A stretch of DNA of 64,000 nucleotides, taken from contig JAOBSW010000621.1 of assembly GCA_026214975.1 (NCBI GenBank), positions 1 through 64,000 on the forward strand, read 5' to 3'. This document shows positions 1 to 14,270 of this stretch, in pieces (position 1 is the first letter of the stretch; each line of letters opens with the position of its first letter). Below the pieces are notes generated by a model, which did no database searches, was not told where the DNA came from, and was given only the letters and a program-made list of their open reading frames with translations. The translations under genes and the position numbers were made by a program. This DNA comes from Gentiana macrophylla. Lineage: Eukaryota; Streptophyta; Magnoliopsida; Gentianales; Gentianaceae.

Positions 1-423
1 TCTAATAGGGATCCCTCTGTGAGAGAATTACCGTATTCTACTCAGTAATCTAGCTACTATATAAACAACATGTGACAATTCATCATACTTATAAATAAAG
101 ATTAAAGATTTTATTCCATAGCAAAAGGCTTACAAAGGTTCAAAATTTTACAAGCAACCATCCCACTATACATCTTCTCACCAAAAGTAATTGATAAAAG
201 GATGTAAACCACAAAACACTGTTACTACATCATCGTCTTCTTCTTCTCGAATATTACCGCATACATGAACTCCATGTCAATACAACAAAGCTTTCAACTT
301 TATGGGTGCCACGGCTTTTTTCGGTCGTATCCTAAGACCCAGTGTGTAACATGAAGATCTGTCAGAACATTAATCCTGAGATCGACTAATATAGTCTATA
401 GTCTATTATTAGCTCCTTTCATT

Positions 424-2736
424 CTCACTTTATGGTTCCATCTTTTGCAAACCCGGCCTTTAATTAAGTATCCTACTTGCATGCGAATCTTACGAGACCA
501 TTATCTTATATGCTTTTCATACCTGTATAATTAAGTTCACAATGTTAAAAGGTAGAGACAGGCACAAACAATACTACATATTCACAAGAAGAAATGAAAC
601 TGCAGCGAGAATATACATATATAACTTTAGAGCCGTACCTCCGAGTTTTCTTCTTCTCTTTGTATCGAGATATTGCAGAATCCCTTTCCTTGCTGTTTGT
701 TATCGATTCTCGAATAGGTAACTGTGGAAGCATCTGGAAGGTTCCAACTCCAATCAGAGCATTGCTCTTCAACACTGGCTGCACCACTATTTACTACTGG
801 GCCTGATGATGAGTTGTCTCCAGCATCAGGGACTAGATAGTTCATTTCTAAACCAGAAGAAAACCCGAAATCTGCTGCCTTTTCAGCATCACAACTCCAT
901 TGAAATCCCTCCGACTTCATAAATTAAAGCCAAAATAAAGCACTTATCTTCACATTTGATTAAGATTAAAATTTCAATTACTTATGCTAATCCATCTTTC
1001 ATTCAATGGATTTTAGTAACTACTCAGGTGATCGATTCTCATACTCGGTTTACTAAAATGGTTAGTCAAGATTCACCATATCCATTATGTACGCAACCTT
1101 TTTATCTTAGTAACGTTTCACACGCTTTTTGATGTGTAAAGAACATATCCATTATTATGTCACAACCTTTTATATTAGTATTAATGTTTCTCCTACATTA
1201 TTAACGGGTAAAGATCTAACGTTAACACCAGGACTCTAGCTACGAGAGGATACTATAGGTGGGCTGACCATCTCCCACGGTGCGCGGTTAGTTTAAGTCA
1301 AATATTAGACTCCGATACCATCCATAATGTCCACGAACTTGGGTCTACGTGCTCCAACTTCTTTAATGTCAAAAAGAACTAACGTCACTCGTCGAACCCT
1401 ATGAGAGGATGTCTCTGGGTGTGCCCACCGTTCTCCGCGACGTCACACATTGTTTCATCGATACTTGATTGTGATCCACTTGTAATGCTCATGAACTTGG
1501 TTTAATGGATCAGAGTAACTAGTGCTTGCTTATGTTAAGTTGAACTAAAATGATTAACCAAATTACCATATCAATTATGCCCGATTAAAGCAATGTTTCT
1601 CGGCGTTTCAACTTTTCCGACAGGATATTACAAAACAACTTCAAAACCATGATACCTTAAAAATAGGGTTGTAAGTGAACCAAGTTTACATGAGCTTACC
1701 GTACTAAATTTGTAAAAGTTTGACTCGATTCGTTTTTCCGAGTGGAGGCTTGAGTCGAGCTACTCGAATCGTTAAGCCTAGACAATATTGACTCAACTCT
1801 ACTCGGTTCGATTACGGCCTTACCCTCAATCAAGAATGTTTTAAAGTAAAATAGAGTTTGAAGAAGCTTCACATCATATGAAGTAGCCAATTTCGGAGCG
1901 ATTTCTGCTTGTTCTATTTGATTGATTTCTTCTGATAAAAGTGCACCAAGAGGCTCAAAATCCCCATCAAATTCAGGTTCTAACTTTGACATTTCACGAA
2001 GCTGGCTAAGTATCTCTTCTTTGTGCAGTCCACACATTGCATTTCTGTTCTGTATGATCAACATACATCAACAATTTCAAGTTATTACAGCAATAAATTG
2101 GTTGAAAAAATCATAAAATTAACAATACAAGAAATCTAAAGGGAGGGGAGGAGGAATCAAACCTTGGGCAGGAGGAACCCTCATAGCCTGATATTTATGC
2201 TGAGCAGGACTGCTTTTGGAAGAAGACAATAACACATCATCAAGATTCACCACCGTAAGCGGCTCCCAATCCAAAAATTCCGACAGCCCATACATATATT
2301 CAACATCATTACCTCCTAAATCCTCCTCCACCTTACCACCGGAATCACCACCGCCACCGCCAATCAAAGTTCCTTCTTCCCCAAATCCTCAAATCCTAAT
2401 ATCCCCAAAAGCTCAGACACCGACGGACAGCCACTAAACCCTTCAAGAGGCCTCCGATCATGTACAGCCGGCAAAGACCGACTACTATGACTATGAGCTT
2501 CCCAATCACAATTCTGACAGAAAACGGAAGAATCGGAAAAGCAGAAAATCGTCGCCGGAGTTGAATCGCAGGGAGTCACATAGCAGCCACCGCGTGTGCT
2601 TACTGAATAGCTGGTTAGTGGAGTGAACTTGTCGGTCACAAGCAAAACAGAGCTTAGCGGAATCAGCTTTGCAGTATACAAGAGCTGTTGATTCGCCACA
2701 GAAATCACAGAGCCGTGAAGAATGTGGAGTTTCCAT
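424..2736 (-). pseudogene. CONSTANS-like B-box/CCT transcription factor, decayed
   Basis: This is a group III CONSTANS-like (COL13–15/BBX11–13 type) zinc-finger protein, normally a nuclear transcription factor. Exon 1 (ATG at 2736, to about 2163) encodes B-box 1 (CDFCGESTALVYC), B-box 2 (CDSTPATIFC) and the family signature GFSGCPSVSELL. Exon 2 (about 2049–1824) has RNAMCGLHKEEIL. Exon 3 (about 914–639) ends inside the CCT domain at ISRYKEKKKTRRY, and exon 4 (522–424) holds the rest. The reading frame is broken repeatedly: one extra base in the CCC run near 2572, one missing base in the GGGG run near 2380, another shift near 700–720, an in-frame TAA where the CCT domain normally has Tyr (about 505), and small indels near 440–490 including an extra base in a CCC run. 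My exon boundaries do not all keep phase. The stop codon and the multiple lesions favour a pseudogene; base-calling errors could explain some homopolymer shifts. Confidence 0.8.
1664..1822. mobile_element. hAT-like MITE remnant next to the COL-like exon 2
   Basis: The ends TAGGGTTGTAAGTGAACC and GGTTCGATTACGGCCTTA are imperfect inverted repeats, and the interior carries the gactcgattcg / cgagctactcgaatcg motif that also fills the larger element at 52199. It lies in intron 2 of the COL-like gene and abuts exon 2, so the apparent splice donor (GTAAGG at 1823) overlaps the element end. I see no matching 8-bp target duplication. Confidence 0.5.
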
Positions 2737-5700
2737 TTTGTTAAACCTTTGTTAAAAGATCAGCCATAAGCAAAAGCTTGATAAAAAGAGGAATGGTTGG
2801 TATGTGGTAGTTTAGGCTTTCTGAAGGGAAAGAAGATTGGAGAAGAAGAAACTCAATGAATATAACAGTATTTAATCCCATAACAAAAACAGGGTACTGC
2901 TAATGTCATGTGAATGTCACTAATGACCAACACTTTAGTAATACGTGTCAATGCGAAAATATCTCTCCTAATAAACTGGAGTGTAAAAAGTACATATAGT
3001 TTTAACAAATTTTAATTTTAGGGTGGTTCGGTGTAAGTTTTTTGAATGAATTTATGTCGATGAATTTTATTATGAAGTAGAAATTCAATTTAAAAGCGAT
3101 AATTAAATTGGATATGAGTGCAGCGTAGGATTTGATGCACATAGTAGCCTAATTTTTTTATCGTTTGTATGCAATTTTAGGATAAAAGCGATTTTGTTTA
3201 TATCTGAAATTACAACGGACGTGATCGAATGTATTGGTGGAGATCAAAGTCCCATGTCAATGTTTGATATAAAACACGGGAATTTTTACTTAGTTATTTT
3301 ATTTGTTGAGTTGGTACAACTATAAAATCAATCTTCAAAAGTAATCAAAATTAAATCGTTTAGATCAACATCTATAAAGATAAATTGTTAGTTTTTCAAT
3401 TGATTTTGAACTACTACCATTTTGAAAAATCAGTCATTAGATCGCATGAGGTTCGAAGTCGGATTTGGGAGGAGTCTGATAACTATAAATAAAAGCATAT
3501 AGTAATAAGAAAATACTAAATAGATAAACAACTTACTCCTGTAGTAATAAGAAAATACTAAATAGGTAAACAACTTACTTTAAACATTGTTTTATACTAA
3601 GTAAGGAATAAGAAAATACTAATAAATCCATCTTAACCTATACTAATATATGGGGTTGTGAATGAATTCTTTTCGTAAGTTCATTATAGCAAAAAAAAAA
3701 AAAAAAAAAAAATTGTTGTATAACAATAAAATAATCATAGCATAACACCATAATATACTTTGAAACCATTGAGTTTAATAAACACATAAAAGATCATTCG
3801 ATTTCACATTATAATCAATTATATAAATTTATATTATGATACTTTTATTTTAATCTTTTCATTGTAACAATATCGATTTCACTATAGCAATGTTTGACGT
3901 GGACATAAAACAAAACGACAAGTTTTGTGGGAGCCATACTTTTTCCACTCGTGAGGAGTAGGCATACGTAAGCGATGACGTGGTTTCAAAGATCCTAGAA
4001 AGAACAAGACGGCTCCAAGTTACTATACATATATAGTACGGCTATACTTGACTAATAGTATAATGCTGAGACGAAAAGAAATTTGAAAAACATTATTTGT
4101 TCATCACGTATTTTATTTTACTCATAAGAATTCATTTTATTTATTATGTTTGAGCTTTTTAAAGAAATTTTGATTAACGTATTTAATCTTTGAATCTCGT
4201 TAAATGATTGATATTTTTATATTTATGTCATTTAAGTAATCTTTATCGTATGTAAAAATATTGGATCGATTAATGAGATTTAAAGCATTAAGCAGCAAGT
4301 AATCTCTTTGAAAAGTCAAACGAAACAAATAAAATATCTCAATACATAAAACAGTTTCTTTTTCGTTTTGTTTGATTAATTCGGAGGTTCCGTATCTGAG
4401 TTTCGGTGAGGATAAGAAGAGAGTGTGCATGCGTGTTTATCTTTTGTATTCGTTAAAAAGGAAAAATGTTTTTTTAATAAGAATAAAGGAATAAAAAAAA
4501 AGAGGGGAACAAATTCGCAGTGCATCTCTCGGTTTATGAAGGAAAAAATTTACTGGGACAAGAAAGAAGCACGACACCATAATACTGCTGCATGTAAGGT
4601 TTAAAATGAGAAAATCTTGTGTGGTGTTTTTAAATGTGTGGAGATATTGTGTGGAGTAATATAAAGCTACATAATTTTATTACGTATTTATTTCTACATA
4701 TGAGTTTACGATCATTTCGTAACGTCATTTCTCATAAAACACTCCTCATACACAAGTATTTTCTGTTTAGAGAAACATGTACTTTTTGTGTTTTTCTAAC
4801 ATGTCACATGTATTGATCCACAAAGGATGGCCCTTGAAGAATCAAAGTTAATTACAAGACTCCTCAACGAGGATCAATTCGGGTGACCGCAATGGGAAGA
4901 CGTATAATACTACATTCATCCCATAAAAAGAATTCACTTTTAGAAAAGTATTTGTCATAAAAATATTCGTTTAAAAAATCGATAAATTATTTATTACATT
5001 TTTTAAACATATATTCTTTTTTTAAGGAAAAAGAAGATTTAATTAAATAGTGTCGAGATTCTGTAATAATTTGGGAGGAAGGAAGAAGCGCAGATTCTAC
5101 ATCACATTAACGAGGCGTTAATGCTTAGCTAAAAAATGGCGTAGAGCGTTTCATATAACGTGAAGGAAAAAGTTGAGACAAAACAAGGAAGTAAAAAATG
5201 ATAATCATCAATATCACTGCTTTCTACAGATGATAAGTTTTAGAAGAAGAGAAACCTTTGATGTATAACATCTGCACTATTTCAGCATTTAATTTTTTAT
5301 AATCATTTCATATTACAAAACAAGTATTTATGTCTTTCGATCATTAGAACTGTGTGATTATATTTAGAGTATCTACTGACGTGGCGTCACAGGTTGAGTC
5401 TCTTTTGGAGTATATTTATTTATGATAAGATAATGGTATATATATATATGTCTATTTATACTTAAAATACAACCCAGGACAAAGCTAGTGTGTTAATTTA
5501 GAAATTTAATTTCTCACGGAAAAAAAAATATATTACATTAAAAAAATATGTGTAGTTTAGTCGGATCATAAAATATTCTTAATCAAGTGCAAATGAGCTC
5601 GATATAGTCAATTAATTCTTGCTTTAAAGTTAAAATAAAGCTCCGTCCTTGAATACAATAGCATTAATTGCTTTCTAATATGTGTGAAATCTGATAAGTT

Positions 5701-7839
5701 AATGACTTTTTATGAGGCAGGAGTAGTAATATTTAAGAAGTCAAGCGACATTCAAGTCTTTTATAATGGGTAATGATAATGATGGCAGCGAGTGTCATGG
5801 CGTGCATCTGGCGTTGAATAATAATGTGGACTCGATTGATCATTATCATATCTATCTTCATCAATGGTGTAAATGCTGGCATTTGGTGGCTATTTCGATG
5901 TCTTGATAGTTATGTCATTATCATTCTTTCTTTTAAAATAACAGCATTAAAACCGTGTGATTTGTATGTGTATTTGTGAAATACCTATGGTTTTAAATGT
6001 TATTTGAGACTTTCCGTATTGCGGTCCATGCACAATAGAAATTTTCCATCCATTAATCAAGGAAAGGTTCTCGGCAGCGGAGTTGACGATACGGAAATAC
6101 CATCGAGGTAATTTCATTGGATAATTGGACCCTTTGAGAAAATTTCAACTACTAAAACTCGAGATTTAGTTGATGATTTATGGATGTGTCTTATAAAGTA
6201 TTGTATAGTCATTTGTTTATAGTCAAGTATTGTCGCATGAATAGTTGGCTCATTTATATATGGAAGGAAATCGCATGCTGCACCTTTTGTAGAAAAACAA
6301 AAGTTGTCTTCCTTTATTGACTTTTTGATTTTTCTGATAAATGTTACCCACTCTTTCATTCTATAAATTGGGAGGAAGTAGCATTTTGTAAAATGCAAGA
6401 CAAACTCAAAGTTTACTACAAAAGATAGAAAAAAGAATGACGAGTTTTGTGAAATTAGCTAGTGTGTAAAAATAGAGTGAAAAGTGTGTGTTAAATTATT
6501 GTCCAACGATGAGTGATATTTTTCGGTACTTGTTCGGCCGCTTCTCTACTTCAATACGGTTGGTTGGTTTAAATGCATCGGAGTGGCAGATTGTACACGA
6601 TTCTTCCACAGATTGAAGTTTGCGGTTATTTTGGTGACATCTTTTCACAACTCTTATACTCTTGTATTTTTACTTTGGAGTAGTTTGAGTTGTTGGAACA
6701 CTTGTATCTCTTATTCTTGACGGTGGAGATTTTTGTGGGCTCCGCCTAAGTGGTTTTCTCTTTTGCATTGAGAGAGGTTTTAGCGTTTAAATGCAGTATT
6801 TACTTTATTCCGCCTTATTTACTACGTGGCTTTCTACTAGTATATTGATACATTGCGCTTACTAGTGGAAAATTATTTGTGGGTGTTTGCGATAATTTTC
6901 TTATTACCGTGCTGTTTTTCCCAACATAAATTGTCTACATACTCAGTGTATATGAGATTAAGTCAATAACGTAGTTCTGAATTGCATGAGAGAATGATAA
7001 TCCTTATAGGCCTCCCTCGTGAGGGAGTTAATGCATAAATCCCTGATTTGTAAGGCATGTGGTTGAGTGCTAATGTGATGCCAATCATTGTTAATCATGG
7101 CTCAATTAGGCTAAAATCATGAGATGTAATTAATAATGGGTTGTGACAATTAATGGAGATCAATTGTGGGATCTCAATGCAATATAACATTCTTTGGGGC
7201 GGAAACAACATATTACGCTCTTGGCGATCTAGATGGTTTGGTCGGCTAATTACTCTTGATATGAGGTCAATTTGAACTACAGCGACCCAATTAAGGTCGG
7301 TTTATTCTAACTTAATTGTTTTGACTTAAGGCCCATACGTAAGCTTATGCGAGTTGGCCCATTGACCATTTTGACCCACTTGGTGTTCAATATGAATGAT
7401 ATATGTGTAATTTTGGATTATACCCGGTCATGAAAGAAAAACTCTCAAATTAAATCACAACAGCGAATTTCTCAGAAAGATTGTCAATCCTCGTTTAACT
7501 TTTTCTTTAATCGAGATTGTCCGTTTTCTTTTTGTAGAAAGCGAATAACACTTAAATGGAAAATAACATTTATTCATAAATATGGTATAAACGATCGAAT
7601 CAAGTCGAGCAATCAAAATATCGAGTCAAGCGTGCTTGGAATTTTACGAATTTGAGTTCGAGCATGAGTTTGACATATTTGTCGAACTCGAGGTTAGTCT
7701 AAACACCATCGAAGTCGAGTTGAATTCGAGCTTTTTTAATTAAGAACATGTGTTTTATTTCCAAAGTGCACAACCAATATAAAATATTGTGATGTATTTA
7801 AATCTTTAATTAGTAAGCTAAAAATATCAATGGTACTTT
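2737..7839. other. AT-rich intergenic DNA
   Basis: I find no convincing gene. The open frames of up to about 94 codons (for example 6114–6398 minus) show no known motif or codon bias. There is a 22-base A run at 3691–3712. At 7600–7740 there is a degenerate copy of the gagttcgagc-type repeat that is better preserved at 52.2–52.9 kb. Confidence 0.5.
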
Positions 7840-8800
7840 TAGAGAAAAGATAAATTTATTGAAGCGATATCAAGTCAAACAATGAGAAAGAACAGCATCA
7901 CAGGGTCAACTACCCAAAGAAGTTACACCAAAGTAGGTCCAGGAGTTTAGGACCCCGCGCGCGCAAACAAAAGAAAACATAATAACAAAGAAACATGAAG
8001 CTTACGAAAAGACAATCTTGCGTTAGACATCTCAAAGGTGGAAAATTTTCCAGCGATAGAGATAGGCGTTGCAAACATTCTAAGCAATCACTTTTCACAA
8101 CAAGCGATGAAACATTCGACTGTTAGCTTATATGCTACCGAAAAAAATTGTTTTTAACTTTATAAGTTCGACATCAATGCCCTGATCAAAGTGAAAGGAA
8201 TACGATGCAACAATAGAACCTTGGTGATCTCTTGAAATAAGTCCAACACCACACCAAAGGGATATCCAGTCGCAACTGCATCAACATTTCACTTTATCAT
8301 TTCCATTAGATGGTGCTTCCATACTACTTGCAAAAGGCGGCCTAGAGAGTGGGGCTCGAAATTTCTCCCAGGCTTCTCGATATTCTTTGGCAGCGGAAAG
8401 CGATATAGCATACTATTGAAACATAAACAACTTGATCATGAAAAACCACACCACACCATGCTTTTCATATATTCCACATTATCCACACAAACTCAACTAT
8501 CTCACCCTATGTCATGCCTCCCTCCAAATGCATTAAAAATCAAGGAAAACAGCAAGAGACTATCAAACTTAACAAACGGTCAAATGGAAAAACCATCCAA
8601 ACTCTAGTTGCTAGCTCGCATTCAATGAGTTCATGCCTAAGACTTTCTTTATCTTGCCCATACACACCAAACATGTACCCTCATATTTCTCTTAGCAAGG
8701 TTTTGGCTAATAGACAACAATCTTGCATACAACACCAAAAAAAAGTGTTGAATGTGTGGCTAAACAGCGCATAGACCAACGATAGCGCCAACCAACATCC
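7840..8800 (-). mobile_element. Degenerate non-LTR (LINE) 3' fragment with zf-RVT remnant
   Basis: Read on the minus strand, 8720–8575 gives a broken match to the plant zf-RVT region that follows LINE reverse transcriptase: the spaced block GQDKESLRHELIECELATRVW resembles the usual C..CG..E...H.L..C..A..VW pattern. Downstream, toward 7840, the sequence ends in a run resembling a LINE 3' tail (ttcaataaatttatctt). It is full of stops and has no tail or target duplication that I can define. Confidence 0.45.
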
Positions 8801-9422
8801 ACCCCATTAGATGATGGCGGCCGCGAGTTGGACAATGCAAGATGGGGTTAAGAGATAGAGCATTAAAACATAAAATTATCGATTTTAACGTAAATAAGAA
8901 ATGTGAAAGCAAAATAAAAATTTATATCGGCTTTTTGGCATCTTATATCTTGGTTTCTTAACCATTTAATATTCAGATTGGGCCAATTCACCATAAGCCG
9001 GTTCAAGACTGCCCATTTAGAAAATCTAATACTAAAAGTAAAGGGGTCCATTATGGTCCATGGATCTTTCGTCGGATAGACTGTGCTGGACTTTAAAATT
9101 TAGAGCAAACACAATGGGACAATAGAACTATATTTTGTGTGAGGGAGTAGCGTGAGTTAGGTTTTACTTAGATTTTAAAAGCCAAAGCCAATTTTTACGG
9201 TTTGAAATTCTACAAGCCAGAACCAATAGCTAGGTAAAATCATTTTATCAGGTCAGGTTTGGATCGACTTTAGTTCTGATTTTTAGTCCTCTTTTTTTCA
9301 CAAATAGTTATTTGAAGAAGCGTTATCATGATTCAAAGAATTCATTTCATTATTCATACAATGATCATACAATGTTCTCATTCTCCATATACCATACATG
9401 AACTTCGAATGTCACTTGAGTC

Positions 9423-9530
<108 letters not shown>

Positions 9531-9589
9531 TACACAATATTATATTATCATATTTTCCAATTCGAGATGATCATATAAAGCCAGTATAA

Positions 9590-11237
9590 AGCTGTTTTAT
9601 TTAAATGCTTATCGTATGTCACTATTAGGATGGGCATCAAACTACGTGTGTGAAGTAGTTGATTGAAGTATTAATAGATCATGGACTGAGATATTAGTTA
9701 TTTACATCTAGTGATAATTGAGGGGGATCGACGAAAAGTTGGTTTACTGTGGTAATCAATTCTCACAATGAAGAGTGCGATGTATTTTTATTTGTCCGAT
9801 CGGTTGAAGTAAAGGGTTGATGTTGGTGTCATTGAGGCATTTCAACAAACACGTTTGAACAAACATATTCAATACACTTAACCTAACGTACCGTTAGAAA
9901 AAAATTAACATTTGACCAAACATCATATCAATATAGTGTCTTAAAAAAGCGTAACAAAAATATATAGTCGAGGATAAAAAATACAAATATGATAAAAATA
10001 TTGATTATTTCTGACTTAATAAGAAAATGCAATGTACCGAAAACGTGGTATTTTAATTATTTCTAAACAAGTAGTAATGCTTTGCGTTGTATAGGATAAA
10101 AGGCCAAGCATTTTGCTTTCCTTACGTGTGTTAAAAATGTAACCAAAAAATTTAGTTACATGACAAAAAATGTTAGTATATACTGTATGAATTAGTTTTA
10201 AAAAAATGAAGAAAAACAGGAGATTAAAAGTGTAATTATCGTTTTTTAAAATCAAAGTGAAAATTTCCATCAAATGAATGAAAAACGTAATATTAGTAAT
10301 TTTGACAAGTCGTTTTAGAACTAAGGCGTCACTAATGGTAAACCTGTTAAAAGGTTTATAATTATGTCGCATCGTCGATTTCCAAGCCTTTTATCTATAA
10401 TTTCTTTTCCCACAATCATAAGCATTTTATGAAACTTTTATAACGTGGATCATTTATATCGTTAAGAAACAAAATCCACAACATAAACTTTATTTTTACT
10501 ACACACAACCAAAAAAAAAATAAATAAATAAATAAAAGAAGACAAAATTGTCAGAAGATCAACCGCTCCATATTCTTCAACCTTTTGTAATAAACTTTTG
10601 ATGACGTGGCTTGCTCCAATGAGAAAAAAACATTATAAAAGGTCTAGAAAAAAGATAAGCGCTTTCATCGGAGATCTACAAATACAATTAAGTGGTTGAA
10701 TCTTAATCAAAAGTGACAGTGTAGACGACTTTATTAAAATATCGACAATCATACATACACACGCTCCCAAAGGCTTGGAGTTGGCATAAAAAAGACAGAC
10801 AATAACGGGGATTTCCACAATCTTTTAAGGTAAAAAAAAGGGTCTTACGCTTGAGAGACCTCATTACAAAAGATTCTATTATTTGAACAATATTTATGAA
10901 TTAATTATATGGTTTATTTTATATGCTGATATCGCGCGTTTTTATAAAATAATAGGGCTCACTAATCGAAACCATTATAACACACATAAATACATAATAT
11001 AAATTATATCGAATCACATTGATACAATAACATGTTTAAAAAAAAGAAGAAGTTGAAGTTATATATAGTTACATATATCTATATTGACCCGTTTAAAACG
11101 TTTGAAGTTATAGTTTCATCTCTCATTTTTAATAGAAGGTGAATCATGCATCATGCATCGCGTATAATTAATTAGAATTTCTGAAAAATAATATCTTCAA
11201 TGAAAATGGAGCCACTAAAATTAGCTTATTATTACAG
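9590..11237. other. AT-rich intergenic DNA
   Basis: No gene, RNA gene or clear transposon end is visible. A 118-codon open frame at 10016–10372 (minus) is AT-driven and lacks recognisable motifs. Confidence 0.4.
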
Positions 11238-11277
<40 letters not shown>

Positions 11278-11615
11278 AAGGAATATTATTATTAAGCAAT
11301 ATCACCGTTTGTGCGATCATTATTACATCGAGGGTGGCGAAAGTCCCATTCATGAAAGAAACAAGCGAGGATCCTATCCCTTCCAAGAGATGGGCGGGAA
11401 AGTTTCCTAAACGATTAATATAAGCAAAAGAGAGGGAGGAAAAATATTTCTCCAAATTAGTGCAAGCCTCTACAATGCCTCCAACGTCGGAAAGATCTTT
11501 ATTTACGGAATTAATTCTTTTATCACCTTTGAAGTCACTTTCGATTATTAAATTGTTGAAGCCCATAAGACAGTCAAAGGTTATTCCGTTGTAAATAGCA
11601 TATGCTTCCCGAGTC
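11238..11615 (-). mobile_element. 5'-truncated LINE 3' end: RNase H fragment plus poly(A)
   Basis: On the minus strand, 11611–11300 translates as the plant reverse-transcriptase-like RNase H domain (RVT_3). It begins with the EAYAIYNGI block, continues with LIIESDFKG (the acidic ESD motif) and ends with NRLGNFPAHLLEG (the R.GN..AH.L motif). The 3' part runs into a LINE-like tail (cttaataataatattcc) and a 29-base poly(A), seen as T on the plus strand at 11241–11269. The upstream reverse transcriptase is missing and a stop lies just before the RNase H block, so this is a dead, 5'-truncated insertion. Confidence 0.8.
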
Positions 11616-12300
11616 TACTGAACAATGCACTTTCGGATTGTAAGCAAATGACTAAATAATTCTACCAGAAGAGTCGATAAATTCCTCCCACAGCTAGGGT
11701 TCCATCTTTAAAGTAGTTGAAGCCTTATAAAGAATATTTTCAAAGTAGTTGAAGCCTTATAAACCCTATCAATAAATCATGGAATCGTGTCTTTCTTTTG
11801 CAGTGGAAGAATCTAACTTGGTCTAGTTATCCTTATCATTTATATATTCTTACAATTTGCCTAGTGGTACCCTATATATATTTGGAACATTGGATCATAT
11901 TATTCATAACAAAACACATTTAATTTACAACATAAATTTATACAAAACCAAGCTCAATAACACAATTAGCATAGGTATGATATTATCAATATAAATAATT
12001 ATGTGTTATCATAAGGGGCAGCTCACCCTTTTGGGTAACCATATGCTACTAAACACTAAAAATATAAATAGGTATCAACATTATGGATTTATTTATTTAT
12101 TTATTAACACATGAATACATTAAATTGGACCACTAATTTTTATGTATCGATCCAATGTTTTTATATATTGACACATGATTAGTTGTATAAAATTAAATAT
12201 ATAAACATACGTTCAAAACACACAAAAAAAGATTATAAATTTTTAACTCTTATTGTAAAATTATTGAAAGGCGCCGCCCTGGTTATTCGATACCAAATGA

Positions 12301-12574
12301 GAGCATGTTTTCCACACAACAAAAATTATTCTGACTCAACATAAGTCATGTTGATTATTCTGATTAATTTCAGTCAGAAGTTAAGCGTTTTTTAGACTCA
12401 ACACCCGTCAAAAAGCCTATATTATACATTCTGACCCAAATTCAGGTAGAAAAAATTTAATATTCTGCCTAAATGTGGATCAGAATAAAAAAACACACGA
12501 AAATATAAAGGACAAAATTAGAAAGAAAAAAAAATATATGCTAAGATTTTTTTATTGTGTGAAAAAACATTCTC
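12301..12574. mobile_element. MITE-like element
   Basis: The left end GAGCATGTTTTCCACACAAC and the right end (its complement starting GAGAATGTTTTTTCACACAA) are imperfect terminal inverted repeats of about 27 bp around a noncoding AT-rich interior that has repeated ttctga-type motifs. I could not find a clear target duplication, so the superfamily is open. Confidence 0.5.
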
Positions 12575-13162
12575 ATAACGAAAAGATAAGTTGTACGGCA
12601 ATTCACCAAAGAATCAAATATCTCAGGTGGCCAAGGACCATGTGACTTATACACGGAAAACAAATTGTGGACAATTGACCCCGAAACATAGCCTTTAGGT
12701 TATTTTAATAGATCTATTAAAATGTTTATAATTGTCTTACGTCAATGATTTATAAGCCTTTTATCCATAAAAATTTTATCCACAAAAATACTTTTTCTCC
12801 TCCACACAACCCTAAAAAAGAAAAAGCAAGATGTCAGAAAAATAAACCGGTCCAATTCTCAAAGCTTTTAGCATAAAGCTTTATTTACATGGCTTCCTCT
12901 AATGAGAAAAACCTTTTCCTAAAGCTTTATTATGCTTTTTCAAACATTTTAATTTCTACCATTCGAGAAGCTATTATTATTTTGCGCATGGTACGTGACG
13001 GGAAATAACGTTTCACTCATGTAATTAATAAGGACGGAATATTTACCAGCCCGTCTTTATTCCCTAATAATGACGTGAAACATCATTTCCTGTCTATAAT
13101 ATGAAAGGGTAAGGTGTCGAAGTTTTTTTTTTTTGAAACTTTAGTAAGGTGGGTTGGATTGC

Positions 13163-13228
<66 letters not shown>

Positions 13229-14270
13229 TCTTTTATTTTTATTTTTATTTAATATATAATAATAATAATAAAAGTTTCTATTAAAAGAAATGTATGGGAG
13301 AGGATGTTGGAGGGACCAAAATGGAATGAATTGAAGGTGCATGAAGACCGGGAGGATGAGAAGAGGAATCGGGAGGTTAATATGGAGGCTCCGATATGAA
13401 GAGTGACACTTGTGTGGCATGTCTGGGCCACATGTGTTTAGATTCTGTAATGGTTGTGTGGTCAGGATTATATGCCATCTGATCATTTCACATGTTATTA
13501 GTCGCTTAGATTAAATTTCCGTGGGAATCTGCATGGTACATATAAAGAGGATAGTGCAGAAAGAGTATAGTGTCACAGAAAAGAGTATAGTGCAGAAGAT
13601 GGAGCAACAAAGAATCAAAGGGCATAAAATCAAAGGGAGAAATATATGATAAGGTAATAAAGGGGAAATTGTTTGAAAACGAGTGTTAAAAGCAGAAGAA
13701 GAATAAATTAAAGGCCTTCGGCCGGCCCCTTCCTTCCCATATTCTTGGTGATGAGATTTGGATGGTAACTAGCTATAGCTAGCTACTCACTATCATGCAC
13801 CTCTCACTCTTCTTGACGGTTGAACGGTTACGGTGGTTGGCCGGATTTAAACTTAATTATTATGTGATATAATCACTTCTATCTATAATGTATCGATCCA
13901 CCATGTTAAATTACAAAAATCTAGATAAAAGATTAAAACACAAACGATTAAAAAACCTTGTAATTTTTATTAAGAGAATAGAAGAGTGGAAAAAATAAAT
14001 AATATAACGATTATATCGCTTTAATACTGATTTTTTATAATGCGATTGTATCCTAAAATTATACCACTCCTTTACTGTTCTAGTACGACCTCAAGAATCT
14101 TGATAGTACAATTAGGCAATGTGGAGGATTCAGAGATGTGGTTAGAACTTAGAATTCAGCATCAATGATATATACTCATCCAGAGTAGCGAGGTTGAAGC
14201 GAAGGCTAAATCGCGTGTCATATATATCACAATTGATCGAATAATAAATGAATACAAAGCGCAACATTAA
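12575..14270. other. Intergenic DNA with microsatellites
   Basis: This stretch contains a (CA)n(TA)n tract at about 13171–13219 followed by T- and A-rich DNA. An 86-codon open frame at 13226–13486 (minus) ends in a TAA/ATA microsatellite and shows no motif. I see no RNA gene. Confidence 0.4.

Noticed and set aside
6488..6926. Possible LTR (TGTTAAATTATTGTCC to TTTTTCCCAACA)
   Set aside because: The ends look LTR-like but the flanks gtgtg and taaat do not match and no second copy is present.
10016..10372. 118-aa open frame on the minus strand
   Set aside because: Composition follows the AT-rich DNA and no motif, signal or splice context supports a gene.
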